A stretch of DNA of 21,975 nucleotides from positions 1 to 21,975 of the forward strand of contig JAIOTF010000394.1 of NCBI GenBank assembly GCA_021107195.1, given 5' to 3'. Below are positions 1-8,602 of the stretch, piece after piece. Under the pieces are notes generated by a model. That model was not told where the DNA came from, did not search any database, and saw only the letters and a list, made by a program, of their open reading frames with translations. Position 1 is the first letter of the stretch. Each line of letters opens with the position of its first letter. Source of the DNA: Anaerolineaceae bacterium (lineage in GTDB: Bacteria > Chloroflexota > Anaerolineae > Anaerolineales > Anaerolineaceae). A program made the translations under genes and the position numbers.

Positions 1-2175
1 AAAGTTAGCGGAACGGCACAATATCACGGTGACTTTGATTTTCCGAATCAGCTTTATATGAAAATATTATTTGCAGGGCGACCACATGCCATTATTAGAT
101 CGATTGATACTTCTGCAGCGGAGGCTATGGATGGGGTTGTAGCGGTTTACACAGCCAAAGATGTGCCTGTGAACGAGTATGGTCAAATCTTTATGGACCA
201 GCCTGTGTTGTGTGGGCCTGGATCAAGCAAGCCCTTTGCCGATCGCGTTCGATTTGTGGGCGACCAGGTTGCTCTGGTTGTTGCAGAAAGCGAGAAGATT
301 GCAGAAGCGGCCAGAGAAAAGATCCTGGTTGATTATGAGGATTTGCCGATTGTGACTGATATTCACAAAGCAATGCAGCCAGAATCTGAGCTTTTGCACC
401 CCGACAAGGAATCTAACGTGATGGTGCATTACAAGATACGCCAAGGCGACATTGACACAGCTTTTGAGAGGGCAGACGTGGTCGTTGAAAGTGAATATCG
501 TACACCCGCACAAGAGCATGCTTTTTTACAGCCGGAGGCTGGTGTTTCTTACATTGACGACGAAGGGCGTGTAACCGTGGTCGTTGCCGGGCAATGGACT
601 CATGAAGAGCAAGGTGAAATTGCCCACGCATTGGACATCCCGGAAGAAAGAGTGCGTGTGATCTATCCGGCAATTGGCGGGGCGTTTGGCGGCAGAGAGG
701 ATATGTCTGTTCAAATTGTGCTGGCACTCGCCTCGTGGCGCCTCCATCAGAAGGGGATCAATAGGCCGGTGAAGATCATTTGGAGCCGGGAAGAATCTAT
801 TGTTGGGCATGGCAAACGACACCCGTATCATATCAAAGCGCGTTGGGGCGCCACAAAAGAAGGAAAAATAATCGCCGCAGACGTTTCCCTTTATGCAGAC
901 GCAGGTTCGTATGCTTATACTTCATCAACCGTGCTTGGGAATGCGATTGTGTCGTGTACGGCTCCATACGAAATCCCGAATGTCAAAGCTGATGGATATG
1001 CAATATATACCAACACAATTCCTGGCGCGGCTTTTCGCGGTTTTGGCGGTCCACAGGGGGCTTTTGCTGCAGAATCCCAGATAAATAAACTTGCCGAGGT
1101 GTTGAGTATTGATCCCGTAGAACTAAGAATGCAGAATGTGATGCGAGAAGGCTCTTCTATCAACACCGGTACAGTTTTGCCTGCTGGTGTTAGTATGCCG
1201 GGGGTTGTAGAGGAGTGCGCACGAGCCAGTGGTTGGGAGAAACAGACAGAGGGCTGGGAGTTGCCCAAGATGGCTGAGCTGCCAAAGGCTGGCAAGTCAT
1301 ACCTGAAACGCGGAAAAGGGTTTGCGTGTGCGTTGAAAAACGTGGGATTCTCGTTTGGTTTTCCAGAAGAGTGTACCGCAACTATTGAATTGCACGGCGG
1401 CAGTGAGATTGAAAAAGCTGTATTGCATCATGCAGGAGCTGATGTTGGTCAGGGTGCGCATACCGTGCTATTACAAATGGCGGCAGAAGCTTTGAGTTTG
1501 CCGATGGAGAAAATTGAAGTGTTGTATTCGGATACAGCAACTTCAGAAAATTCCGGAAGCGCATCGGCATCACGGTTGACATTCATGGCCGGCAATTCAA
1601 TTCTGGGTGCGGCTGAAGTCGCATTGGAAAAGTGGAATAATGAAGAGCGGCCGGCGATTGGGACTTATAAATACGAGCCACCCAGAACGACGCCTTTAGA
1701 TCCTGATACGGGTCATTCTTTTCCAAACTTCACTTATGGCTATGTAGCTGAAGCGGTGGATTTGGAGGTGGATATGGATACAGGGCAGATACGTTTATTA
1801 AATGTGATCTGTGCGAATGATGTCGGTAAAGCCATCAATCCCCAGCAACTGGAAGGTCAAATCGAGGGGTGCATTGTTCAGGTTGCCGGGCACGCGTTGA
1901 TGGAAAACTTGATTCAGAAAGACGGACAAGTGTTGACTAAAAAATTGTCCACCTACTTGATCCCGACCGTACTTGATATCCCCGACCATGTGAAATCACT
2001 GATTTTGGAATATCCTGATCCGATTGGCCCCTGGGGAGCGCGCGGCATGTCTGAGATGCCATTCTTGCCATTTGCAGCTGCGGTTACTCATGCACTGCAT
2101 GACGCTACTGGCATCTGGTTCAATGAATATCCATTGACGCCAGAGAGAGTGCTTCGCGGACTCGGAAAAATCTGA
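1..2175 (+). CDS. Xanthine dehydrogenase-family molybdopterin-binding large subunit (5' partial)
   Basis: The reading frame is open from base 1 and continues upstream. The first visible codons (KVSGTAQYHGDF) match the GKAKY region near the N-terminus of this family, so only some 15-40 residues are probably missing, unless an upstream domain is fused. The product should bind the pyranopterin-molybdenum cofactor and hydroxylate a heterocycle or aldehyde with partner FAD and 2Fe-2S subunits. Visible family motifs are the IGGAFGGRED stretch, RGFGGPQ, GADVGQGAH, and the C-terminal GARGMSE with the catalytic Glu at visible codon 685. The usual GVGE is GMSE here, but the Glu is kept. It differs clearly from the second large subunit at 17089-19353, so it is a paralog and not a duplicate. 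The downstream YqeC-type gene suggests the selenium-dependent hydroxylase group, which is inference. Substrate unknown. Confidence 0.93.
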   Translation, partial: KVSGTAQYHGDFDFPNQLYMKILFAGRPHAIIRSIDTSAAEAMDGVVAVYTAKDVPVNEYGQIFMDQPVLCGPGSSKPFADRVRFVGDQVALVVAESEKIAEAAREKILVDYEDLPIVTDIHKAMQPESELLHPDKESNVMVHYKIRQGDIDTAFERADVVVESEYRTPAQEHAFLQPEAGVSYIDDEGRVTVVVAGQWTHEEQGEIAHALDIPEERVRVIYPAIGGAFGGREDMSVQIVLALASWRLHQKGINRPVKIIWSREESIVGHGKRHPYHIKARWGATKEGKIIAADVSLYADAGSYAYTSSTVLGNAIVSCTAPYEIPNVKADGYAIYTNTIPGAAFRGFGGPQGAFAAESQINKLAEVLSIDPVELRMQNVMREGSSINTGTVLPAGVSMPGVVEECARASGWEKQTEGWELPKMAELPKAGKSYLKRGKGFACALKNVGFSFGFPEECTATIELHGGSEIEKAVLHHAGADVGQGAHTVLLQMAAEALSLPMEKIEVLYSDTATSENSGSASASRLTFMAGNSILGAAEVALEKWNNEERPAIGTYKYEPPRTTPLDPDTGHSFPNFTYGYVAEAVDLEVDMDTGQIRLLNVICANDVGKAINPQQLEGQIEGCIVQVAGHALMENLIQKDGQVLTKKLSTYLIPTVLDIPDHVKSLILEYPDPIGPWGARGMSEMPFLPFAAAVTHALHDATGIWFNEYPLTPERVLRGLGKI

Positions 2176-2180
2176 TCGTT

Positions 2181-2206
2181 CCGGGGATGCTTTTCAGCAT
2201 CCCCGG
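2181..2206 (+). other. Perfect 11-bp intergenic hairpin
   Basis: CCGGGGATGCT at 2181-2191 pairs perfectly with AGCATCCCCGG at 2196-2206 around a 4-base TTTC loop. It starts five bases after the hydroxylase stop codon and ends seven bases before the preferred ATG of the next gene. No T-run follows (TCAATTTATG), so it is not a standard intrinsic terminator. It may stabilise the 3' end of the upstream message, attenuate read-through, or affect translation of the next gene. It also contains an in-frame ATG (2187), which argues against that ATG being the real start. Confidence 0.7.
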
Positions 2207-2213
2207 TCAATTT

Positions 2214-3572
2214 ATGAAACTTGTTGACGCTATTCGTCTGAAAAAAAACACACTGCTGGCATTTGTAGGCGGCGGGGGAAAGACGACCGCCATGTTTCAA
2301 CTGGCGCGGCAATTTGAATCGCCCGTGATTGTAACAACCACGACACACCTCGCTGTTGAACAAAGCGCATTGGCTGACATTCACTTTGCGTTGGAAGAGG
2401 ATGCCCCTTTTCCAGATTTAGTAAGCGCCATAATGGAAAACCATGTGATTTTGATCACAGGGCTGCCTCATCCGGATGGGCGGCTTGGTTCTGTTCCGCC
2501 TGACATTTTAATCCAATTGAAAGCGTTTGTTGATCAAAAGAAAATTCCACTGCTGATAGAAGCTGATGGCTCACGGATGTTGCCAATAAAAGCACCTGCT
2601 GAGAAAGAGCCTGTCATTCCCGGTTGGGTAAATGCTGTTGTCGTGGTTGTTGGTTTTTCATGCCTGGGTGCTCTTGCGTCTGATCAAACGATTCATCGAT
2701 TTCAAAATTTTTCAAAAATCACAGACATAAAGATGGGGAATCCCATTACAACAAGTCATATTGAAAAAATGTTTCTGCATCCCGATGGGGGATTCAAGGG
2801 TATTCCTGAGACTGCTCGTCGAATTGTGCTCCTGAACCAGGTTGATGATGATGGGACAGCCAAAGAAGCCATTATATTAGCCAGAAGCCTTGTTGTTGGC
2901 GGATACGATGCGGCGCTTGTGGCTTCGCTGAAGCCATTGGAGGCGCGGGGCAGGCAAAATGTCTCCGGTGTATTGTATTGTGCTGAAAAAATCGCCGGCA
3001 TCATTCTGGCCGCTGGTGGTGCGACAAGATACGGGAAACCCAAAAGCCTTCTTGTCTGGAGGGGCGAATCATTAATCCGGCATGTCGCTAAGGCTGCACT
3101 TGCCGCGGGGCTAGATCCACTGATTGTTGTGTTGGGCGCAACGGTTACAGAGATAAAAGATGTGTTAGGTGATTTGCCGGTTCAGTTTGTTGAAAACAGG
3201 GATTGGGAGACTGGACAGAGCAGTTCGCTGCGTGTAGGTGTTCGAGAAGCGCAGAAATATCAATGTGGCGGAGCAATTATCCTTCAGGCAGATCAACCTC
3301 TTGTGCCAGTTGAATTGCTTTCACGCGAGATGGAGCTCCATGCCACAGCAATTCCCTCTGTAGTGATCCCCAGGGTTGGGGATCATCCATCTTCACCGGT
3401 GTTGTTTGATAAAAGATACTTTGGCGAATTGCTCAAAATTGAAGGAGATCAAGGTGGGCGCGCATTGTTTTCGAAATTTCCAAACAAATGGCTTGTGTGG
3501 GAAACCCCTTTAGACTTGACTGATATTGACACACCGGAAGATTATCAACAGTTACTGGATATGGATAGTTGA
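2214..3572 (+). CDS. YqeC-type hydroxylase accessory protein fused to a MobA/MocA-like nucleotidyltransferase
   Basis: A two-domain protein of 452 residues. Residues 1 to about 255 resemble YqeC, the accessory protein linked to selenium-dependent molybdenum hydroxylases: a P-loop GGGGKTT with Lys23, VIVTTTTHLA, and LLIEADGSR followed by the K-P-rich stretch typical of the family. From residue about 260 there is a MobA/MocA-like NTP transferase: GIILAAGGATRYGKPK (nucleotide-binding loop), LQADQPLV, and a terminal DIDTPEDY motif. MocA-like enzymes add CMP to molybdopterin, and MobA adds GMP. ATG 2214 was chosen because the ATG nine codons upstream (2187) lies inside the hairpin. Neither start has a good ribosome-binding site. 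Position right after a hydroxylase large subunit fits a dedicated cofactor-maturation role. Family assignment is firm; the selenium link is inference. Confidence 0.88.
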   Translation: MKLVDAIRLKKNTLLAFVGGGGKTTAMFQLARQFESPVIVTTTTHLAVEQSALADIHFALEEDAPFPDLVSAIMENHVILITGLPHPDGRLGSVPPDILIQLKAFVDQKKIPLLIEADGSRMLPIKAPAEKEPVIPGWVNAVVVVVGFSCLGALASDQTIHRFQNFSKITDIKMGNPITTSHIEKMFLHPDGGFKGIPETARRIVLLNQVDDDGTAKEAIILARSLVVGGYDAALVASLKPLEARGRQNVSGVLYCAEKIAGIILAAGGATRYGKPKSLLVWRGESLIRHVAKAALAAGLDPLIVVLGATVTEIKDVLGDLPVQFVENRDWETGQSSSLRVGVREAQKYQCGGAIILQADQPLVPVELLSREMELHATAIPSVVIPRVGDHPSSPVLFDKRYFGELLKIEGDQGGRALFSKFPNKWLVWETPLDLTDIDTPEDYQQLLDMDS

Positions 3573-3625
3573 GGCGAGGGGCAATTTATTTTCAAAACTG
3601 AACATCTACTGTGTCGAATTGCCGG

Positions 3626-3631
3626 TATAAT
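3626..3631 (+). promoter_or_regulatory. Consensus -10 box (TATAAT) upstream of the aminotransferase gene
   Basis: TATAAT lies in the 72-base gap after the YqeC fusion. No convincing -35 hexamer is present at the right distance. A transcript would start near 3638, giving the ATG at 3645 a leader of only a few bases, or the ATG at 3663 a short leader containing GAGG (3654-3657). Confidence 0.45.
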
Positions 3632-3644
3632 TGAGTGAATTTTT

Positions 3645-4508
3645 ATGCCCATTGAGGAAATGATGGTATCTGAAATTGTCGTTGTGCGTTTGGACCATGA
3701 TGAAGTTGAAATTATAGAATTGCCGTTTGAAACAGCTAACCTTAATCAGGTTTCGCAGTGGTTGCCAGCGGGAGCTTATACTACATTTCGGACTTATGAA
3801 GGCACGAAAGTTTTATGGCTTGAAAAGCATTACCATCGTTTGGAAGAAACTGTAACGTTGGCGGGAAAGTCGATACGCCTTGACGCTCAACGCATTAGTG
3901 GGGAAGTGCGGAATCTGCTTGCTGAACATCACAGGAAAGATTCGCGGGTACGTATCACAGTTGATCTGACAATGAATATTGGCGACGTCTACATTGTGTT
4001 GGCGCCGTTAATAACGCCATCTGATGCCGATTATGAAAATGGCGTGCATGTTATTACTTGCAATATAGGTAAGAGAGATAATCCTAAAGCAAAATTAACG
4101 GACTTCATATCACGCGCTGAGGCTATCAGGAACCAACTTCCAGAAGACGTTCAAGAAGCTTTGATCGTTAATGGCGGCGGTCAAATTTTGGAAGGGCTGA
4201 GCAGCAATTTTTTTGCGATTAAGAATGGTGAGATCTGGGTTGCGGATGATGGCGCATTGTCTGGGTTGACGATGAAGATGGTGCTGGAAGAGGCGGATCG
4301 CCTGCAAGTTGCTTGTCACAAAGAAGGAATTTGCGTCAATGATTTAGATCTCATTGACGAAGCATTTATCACTAGCGCCAGCCGGTCAATTCTCCCTGTC
4401 ACAAAGGTTGATCAAAAGGCGGTTGGAGACGGCAAGGTGGGCACGTTAACGAAAAGGCTACTAACAGCGTACCGACATCGGCTGCTGAAAGAAGTTGAGC
4501 TAATCTAA
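3645..4508 (+). CDS. Class IV PLP-dependent aminotransferase (BCAT/ADC lyase superfamily)
   Basis: 287 residues, the usual length for fold-type IV PLP enzymes such as branched-chain aminotransferases, D-amino acid transaminases and aminodeoxychorismate lyases. Family landmarks: an early GAYTTFRTYEG and HYHRLEET region, a probable PLP lysine in NPKAKLTDF (Lys150, less likely Lys147), then ILEGLSSNFF with the cofactor-contacting Glu183, and SGLTMKMVLEEA (usually L-GI-R). The last motif lacks the arginine common in BCATs, so the exact reaction is uncertain. A TGA at 3636-3638 limits the start to 3645 or later. ATG 3663 is an alternative with a GAGG five bases upstream. Its 3' end overlaps the convergent DUF2007 gene by 9 bases. 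It may be unrelated to the hydroxylase genes in front. Confidence 0.88.
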   Translation: MPIEEMMVSEIVVVRLDHDEVEIIELPFETANLNQVSQWLPAGAYTTFRTYEGTKVLWLEKHYHRLEETVTLAGKSIRLDAQRISGEVRNLLAEHHRKDSRVRITVDLTMNIGDVYIVLAPLITPSDADYENGVHVITCNIGKRDNPKAKLTDFISRAEAIRNQLPEDVQEALIVNGGGQILEGLSSNFFAIKNGEIWVADDGALSGLTMKMVLEEADRLQVACHKEGICVNDLDLIDEAFITSASRSILPVTKVDQKAVGDGKVGTLTKRLLTAYRHRLLKEVELI

Positions 4509-4775
4509 GTCGTCCTTGGTTTCTTCGGGGGCATCAGGTGCGGCTAACTCATTATTCTCATACGCTTGTATGACGGTTTTGGCATCTGCGACGAGGGATT
4601 CGGGGACATAGACAAATGCTTGGCCAAGCGGCCCACTCACCAGTCCCATGGCAACTCCAGCGCTTTCCTGATAGGTTTTTGCAGGGATATTGAAGGATGT
4701 CAAAAGGCTTTTGATCAATATTGCATTATTCAATCCGTTTGTTGAATAAATTGGTAAATATTTTTCAGTCATCAT
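4500..4775 (-). CDS. DUF2007-like small protein (putative signal-transducing family)
   Basis: 91 residues resembling the DUF2007 family: a ferredoxin-like fold start (KYLPIYSTNGLNNAILIKSLL), a middle resembling family members that sense or bind an unknown ligand (FNIPAKTYQES), a hydrophobic centre and a VYVPESLVADAKTVIQAYE end, followed by an acidic tail. The experimental function of the family is unknown. It is the last gene of the mrfA-mrfB operon: its ATG lies 11 bases inside mrfB and is preceded by AAGGAT, eight bases off. An ATG at 4772 is also possible. The tight overlap implies translational coupling, so a link to the repair genes is plausible but not shown. Confidence 0.75.
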   Translation of the reverse strand: MMTEKYLPIYSTNGLNNAILIKSLLTSFNIPAKTYQESAGVAMGLVSGPLGQAFVYVPESLVADAKTVIQAYENNELAAPDAPEETKDDLD

Positions 4776-6003
4776 GTTGCTTATCCTTGGAATTATTTCT
4801 TGCCGGATCGAAGTTCTCCCCGGCGTTTCTTTTCCTTATAACTCTTTTAAGTCGATACTCAACTTCTTTGATTTTTACTTTTGAAGCGATGGCCTGATGG
4901 CTCAAAGACATAGCTTTTTTGCACCAATGCTCAGCTTCATTATAATCCCGAGCCTGGTGTTCATAGTATTTTGCCAATTCAATGCAAGCTTCTGGGCGCG
5001 ATATGGCTGCTTTCTTCCAAAAAGATAGCGCTCTTGACCAATCCCCCGCTCTTCGGGAAATCATTCCAAGGCGATGATATGCCTGACTCGAGAAATCCAA
5101 ATCCTTTTCAAGAGAGGTAGTGCGTTCAAATGCTTCTTTGGCATTGGAAATATCGCCTTTGCTTTCAAACAGCTCGGCAAGCGCATACATTTCTGAAGCT
5201 GAATTACCATCAAGCAGCGTGACCTTTTCAATGGCACAAAGCAACGCTGCCAGAGACAGGATGTCAATTTGGTTATGATAGAACATGCCTTTCATTGGCG
5301 AAGCATCCCCCGTTTTGAGATAGTCAATATAGAGTTTGGGTGCCATCCAGCCTGGAAGTTCATCCTCGCCGCGTGGAAAGTGAAGGATATGGGCCTCAAG
5401 CTCACCCAGGGTACGGCTGGGCAAGCGGTATCGCCAAATACGTCTCGCAAGGTGCAGCAGATCAATATGAGCCATGCTTTTGAATGGAGAGGTGGCTGAA
5501 TGAAGAATGTACCGGTTTCTGAGCAATGGAACATCAAAGGATTTTCCATTGAAAGATACCAGAGTTGAAAAACGCGCTAATTCGTCTGTCAACGAGGCAA
5601 GGAAGCCGTATTCATTGGCTGGTTCAGGCAGAAAGAGCTGTTTGACATGGAAGGCATTGCTCTGATCGAACCAGCCCAGTCCCAACATAAACGCAAAAGT
5701 GCCGGCCCCACCTGACAAGCCAGTTGTTTCAGCATCAATAAAAATCAAGTCCTGCAACCTAAAATCGACATCCAAAAGGTGTTTGACTTTCTTGAATGTG
5801 TGCAGCCATAAATTAAAATTGCCATGCTGATACTTCGAATCAAATACTTCAACAGTTTCAAAAACCTGGTCTGAATACGTGTAATCCCCACTCACTACTT
5901 GAGATAAACTTACAGCAATACTCTTTTGTTTAGGCTTTGTATTCAAAGATGATGCGCCAAGCTGAACACCGAGTGCCTTTAACTTATCTGACAATTGTGT
6001 CAT
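4765..6003 (-). CDS. mrfB: MrfB/YprB-type 3'-5' exonuclease with C-terminal TPR repeats
   Basis: 412 residues, close to Bacillus subtilis YprB (MrfB). The N-terminal half has an RNase H-like DEDD exonuclease fold: FIDAETTGLSGG (Asp90, Glu92), LVSFNGKSFDVPLLRNR, a HIDLLHLARR block and HNQIDILSL carrying the last His/Asp. The C-terminal part is a series of TPR-like helices (ALAELFESKGDISNAKEAFE, AYHRLGMISRRAGDWSRALS). In Bacillus this nuclease acts with the helicase MrfA to repair mitomycin C adducts. ATG 6003 is chosen because it overlaps the mrfA stop in an ATGA; a TTG two codons earlier is less likely. The acid residues look intact, so it should be an active metal-dependent nuclease. Confidence 0.9.
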   Translation of the reverse strand: MTQLSDKLKALGVQLGASSLNTKPKQKSIAVSLSQVVSGDYTYSDQVFETVEVFDSKYQHGNFNLWLHTFKKVKHLLDVDFRLQDLIFIDAETTGLSGGAGTFAFMLGLGWFDQSNAFHVKQLFLPEPANEYGFLASLTDELARFSTLVSFNGKSFDVPLLRNRYILHSATSPFKSMAHIDLLHLARRIWRYRLPSRTLGELEAHILHFPRGEDELPGWMAPKLYIDYLKTGDASPMKGMFYHNQIDILSLAALLCAIEKVTLLDGNSASEMYALAELFESKGDISNAKEAFERTTSLEKDLDFSSQAYHRLGMISRRAGDWSRALSFWKKAAISRPEACIELAKYYEHQARDYNEAEHWCKKAMSLSHQAIASKVKIKEVEYRLKRVIRKRNAGENFDPARNNSKDKQHDD

Positions 6004-8549
6004 AGCCAAGTTCCCAGAAAAGCACGTATTAATGCTAATGTTTCAATCTTGCCGCCCGAACCTTGTTCGCCAGCTGGCCCTATACAGGAAGGACATCCAT
6101 CTTGACATCGACAGGTGGCGACCAAATCATAGGCGCTTTCGAGCAATGAGTGGTGGATATCATAAATTGTTTCTGATAAGCCAATGCCATCCGGGATTTG
6201 ATCATAAAGGATTATGGCAGGACTCCCTGATGCAAGCGGCGATTCGGGATCTGTATGCAATCCCAAGTCATTAATGTCGCACATTAAATACAATGGGGCG
6301 AGGTGATGAAGAACGTATCCCAATCCCGAAAGACCGCTTCTCATCCGCACTTTAATCTCAGTTCGGTGATGACATGCAGGGCACAATGTTATCAAGTTAT
6401 CTAATTGATTGGCGAGCTGAGGGTTCGTAAAATTCCGGAAGGGGACAATGTGATGGACATCATGATGAGGCCGTGCCTTTTCTTTGCATCCACAAACCTG
6501 GCAAGTGAATTGATCCCGGGAACGAACTAATTTGCGGATTCTGGACCAGTTTGAACCATAGTCGTTCTGTGTATTCTTCCACGCACCATCATCTTGTAAT
6601 TTTTGAAAACTTTCCGCATCCAAGGAAAGCCAATAAGCAATTGTTTGGAGTTCTTGTTTGGGCATTTCTAGAGAAATTTTTTCAAGGATATCGTGCGTTG
6701 ACCAACTAATCTTTTTATATCCGATTACTTGTGATGTAACTAAAATCTCACCTTGATATTTCCGCCCGCCTGCAATGGGAGCAGTTTGTTTTTGCTCAAT
6801 TTCAGTAATGGTCACTTCAGATTGCGGGATGGTGAAATAGTCTATAGCGACAGGTGATACCTGCGCTTCATTGATATCGATCATCAGATCATTTACCAGA
6901 TAGGATTGCCCTTCATGAATATAGATGGCCCCTGGATGCGCCAGCCTATAGGCACTATGCTCATCAATTTCGCCGATCAGTGAATTATGCGAACCTGAAT
7001 CTGATCTTAATTGAATGGTTTTTGAAGAAGCACTACGTAAAGAGATGTTTGACGCGGGGTATTGATCTGTTACCCAGAATATTTTTTTGCCTGATGTATA
7101 CGCAAGATTTGAAGCTGTGAGCAATTCCAGAATTTCATGGATCAATTCTATTGGCACAGTGCCATAATTTTCGTTTTCTCCAAATGGCAGTTCAAAAACG
7201 CTGCATTTCAAATGATTGAGCAGGATTAATAAATTATTTGGATTGATCAGCGCCCGCTCAGGCGAGCTTTCTGTAAGAAATTCGGGGTGAGCGACAAGAA
7301 ATTGGTCCAATGGTGATGACGCAGCAACAAGGACTGCTGCAGAGACACCTGAACGACGACCAGCTCTGCCAGATTGCTGGGTCGTCGAGGCAATTGAACC
7401 AGGATAACCCGCCATAATAACCGCATCGGCCGAACCTATATCTATACCAAGCTCAAGCGCATTGGTTGATACCACGATTTGAGCATTCCCTTCGCGTAGA
7501 TCCTTTTCAATTTCCCTGCGCTCAGTTTTCAGGTACCCGCTTCTGTATCCCCTGATCTTTCGCTCCGATTTTTGATATTTTTCCCGCAGCTCTTTAACGA
7601 TGAGTTCCACCTGGAGCCGCGACCTGGCAAACAGAATGGTTTGCACTTCGCAAGCGGTTAGATCTTTTACAAGATGAATAGACTCTTCCCGAACACCTGC
7701 TCGGATACCCAATAGTTCATGGACGATTGGAGGATTATAGATCATGAAATGGTGGGTGCCAGTGGGAGCGCCGTCCTCATCAATCACGGTAACTTGTTTT
7801 TCAATAAGGTTATTTGCCATGTCCTTCGAGTTTGCAATTGTAGCGGAAGTTAAAATAAATTGAGGACTGGATCCATAAAAGTGAGAAATTCGTTGCAATC
7901 TGCGAATCACGTTAGCCACGTGAGAACCAAATACACCTCTGTAGATATGCATCTCGTCCAGAATAACATAGCGCAGGCTCCTGAAGAACGACGCCCACAG
8001 TGTATGGTGGGGAAGAATTGAAAGATGGAGCATATCCGGATTGGTCAAAATCAAACGCGCCGATGTCCGAATTTGTGTTCTTTGCGATGCAGGCGTGTCG
8101 CCGTCATAGATACCGCTGAAAAGGCCTTTTTCCTGATTGGAATTGTTATTCCAGAAGGTAAAGAAATCATCGATGTTCTTCTTTTGATCTTGTGCTAACG
8201 CTTTGGTAGGAAAGAGATAAAGGGCAGTGGCTGCAGGGCTATTTAAAGCCGTATGAAATACCGGAAGGTTATAGCATAATGTTTTTCCGCTGGCAGTACC
8301 GGTAACAATGACAACATTTTTTCCTTTGCGTAGTTCTTGCCAGCTTTTAAGTTGGTGTGTGTAGAGTGCAGTAATGCCTTTGCTGTCAAGGTATTCTTTC
8401 AGCACAACGTGCAAATCTTCTGGCACAGGAGTGACACATGCAGGACGGGCAGGCTGTGTTGAGCGGTAAGTGAAATTACGTGCGATGGGTGAATCGGAAT
8501 GCCACATTTTTAGCAACTGATCCATCTTTGGGGAAAAATATTTAGTCAT
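6000..8549 (-). CDS. mrfA: MrfA/YprA-type DEAD/DEAH helicase with nested HNH module and Cys4 C-terminal domain
   Basis: An 849-residue superfamily 2 helicase. Helicase motifs: Walker A GTASGKT (Lys89), DEMH box (Asp198-His201), LTSATIAN, and motifs V-VI (ELGIDIGSADAV, QQSGRAGRRSG). The C-terminal DUF1998/MZB domain has the CxCx3Cx2C cluster (Cys813, 815, 819, 822) that binds metal in MrfA. Bacillus MrfA has about 750 residues; the extra hundred here are largely an HNH-like module at about residues 650-735: Cys683/Cys686, HHDVHHIVPF (His699/700), Asn718, CPACHH (Cys723, Cys726, His727). It interrupts the domain between LQTIAYWL and GLSGLGYVL. First gene of an operon with mrfB (4-base overlap). 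Likely role: unwinding at damaged DNA for excision by MrfB; the HNH part suggests an added nicking activity, which is inference. Confidence 0.92.
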   Translation of the reverse strand: MTKYFSPKMDQLLKMWHSDSPIARNFTYRSTQPARPACVTPVPEDLHVVLKEYLDSKGITALYTHQLKSWQELRKGKNVVIVTGTASGKTLCYNLPVFHTALNSPAATALYLFPTKALAQDQKKNIDDFFTFWNNNSNQEKGLFSGIYDGDTPASQRTQIRTSARLILTNPDMLHLSILPHHTLWASFFRSLRYVILDEMHIYRGVFGSHVANVIRRLQRISHFYGSSPQFILTSATIANSKDMANNLIEKQVTVIDEDGAPTGTHHFMIYNPPIVHELLGIRAGVREESIHLVKDLTACEVQTILFARSRLQVELIVKELREKYQKSERKIRGYRSGYLKTERREIEKDLREGNAQIVVSTNALELGIDIGSADAVIMAGYPGSIASTTQQSGRAGRRSGVSAAVLVAASSPLDQFLVAHPEFLTESSPERALINPNNLLILLNHLKCSVFELPFGENENYGTVPIELIHEILELLTASNLAYTSGKKIFWVTDQYPASNISLRSASSKTIQLRSDSGSHNSLIGEIDEHSAYRLAHPGAIYIHEGQSYLVNDLMIDINEAQVSPVAIDYFTIPQSEVTITEIEQKQTAPIAGGRKYQGEILVTSQVIGYKKISWSTHDILEKISLEMPKQELQTIAYWLSLDAESFQKLQDDGAWKNTQNDYGSNWSRIRKLVRSRDQFTCQVCGCKEKARPHHDVHHIVPFRNFTNPQLANQLDNLITLCPACHHRTEIKVRMRSGLSGLGYVLHHLAPLYLMCDINDLGLHTDPESPLASGSPAIILYDQIPDGIGLSETIYDIHHSLLESAYDLVATCRCQDGCPSCIGPAGEQGSGGKIETLALIRAFLGTWL

Positions 8550-8602
8550 GTCGCATTTTCCGGGTTATACTTTTCTCATCGATACCGAATGGAGTAAAGA
8601 TA
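8550..8602. promoter_or_regulatory. Short divergent intergenic region, mrfA / prepilin-peptidase-like gene
   Basis: Only 53 bases separate two divergent start codons, so both promoters must lie here or inside the flanking genes. On the plus strand TATACT (8566-8571) could be a -10, and GGAG at 8591-8594 is a good ribosome-binding site for the ATG at 8603. On the minus strand TATAAC overlaps the same AT-rich spot. No clear -35 boxes or LexA-type operator were recognised. Confidence 0.35.

Noticed and set aside
2187..2213. ATG 2187 as start of the YqeC fusion
   Set aside because: It falls within the perfect hairpin and the added nine residues match nothing in the family; ATG 2214 directly precedes the conserved part.
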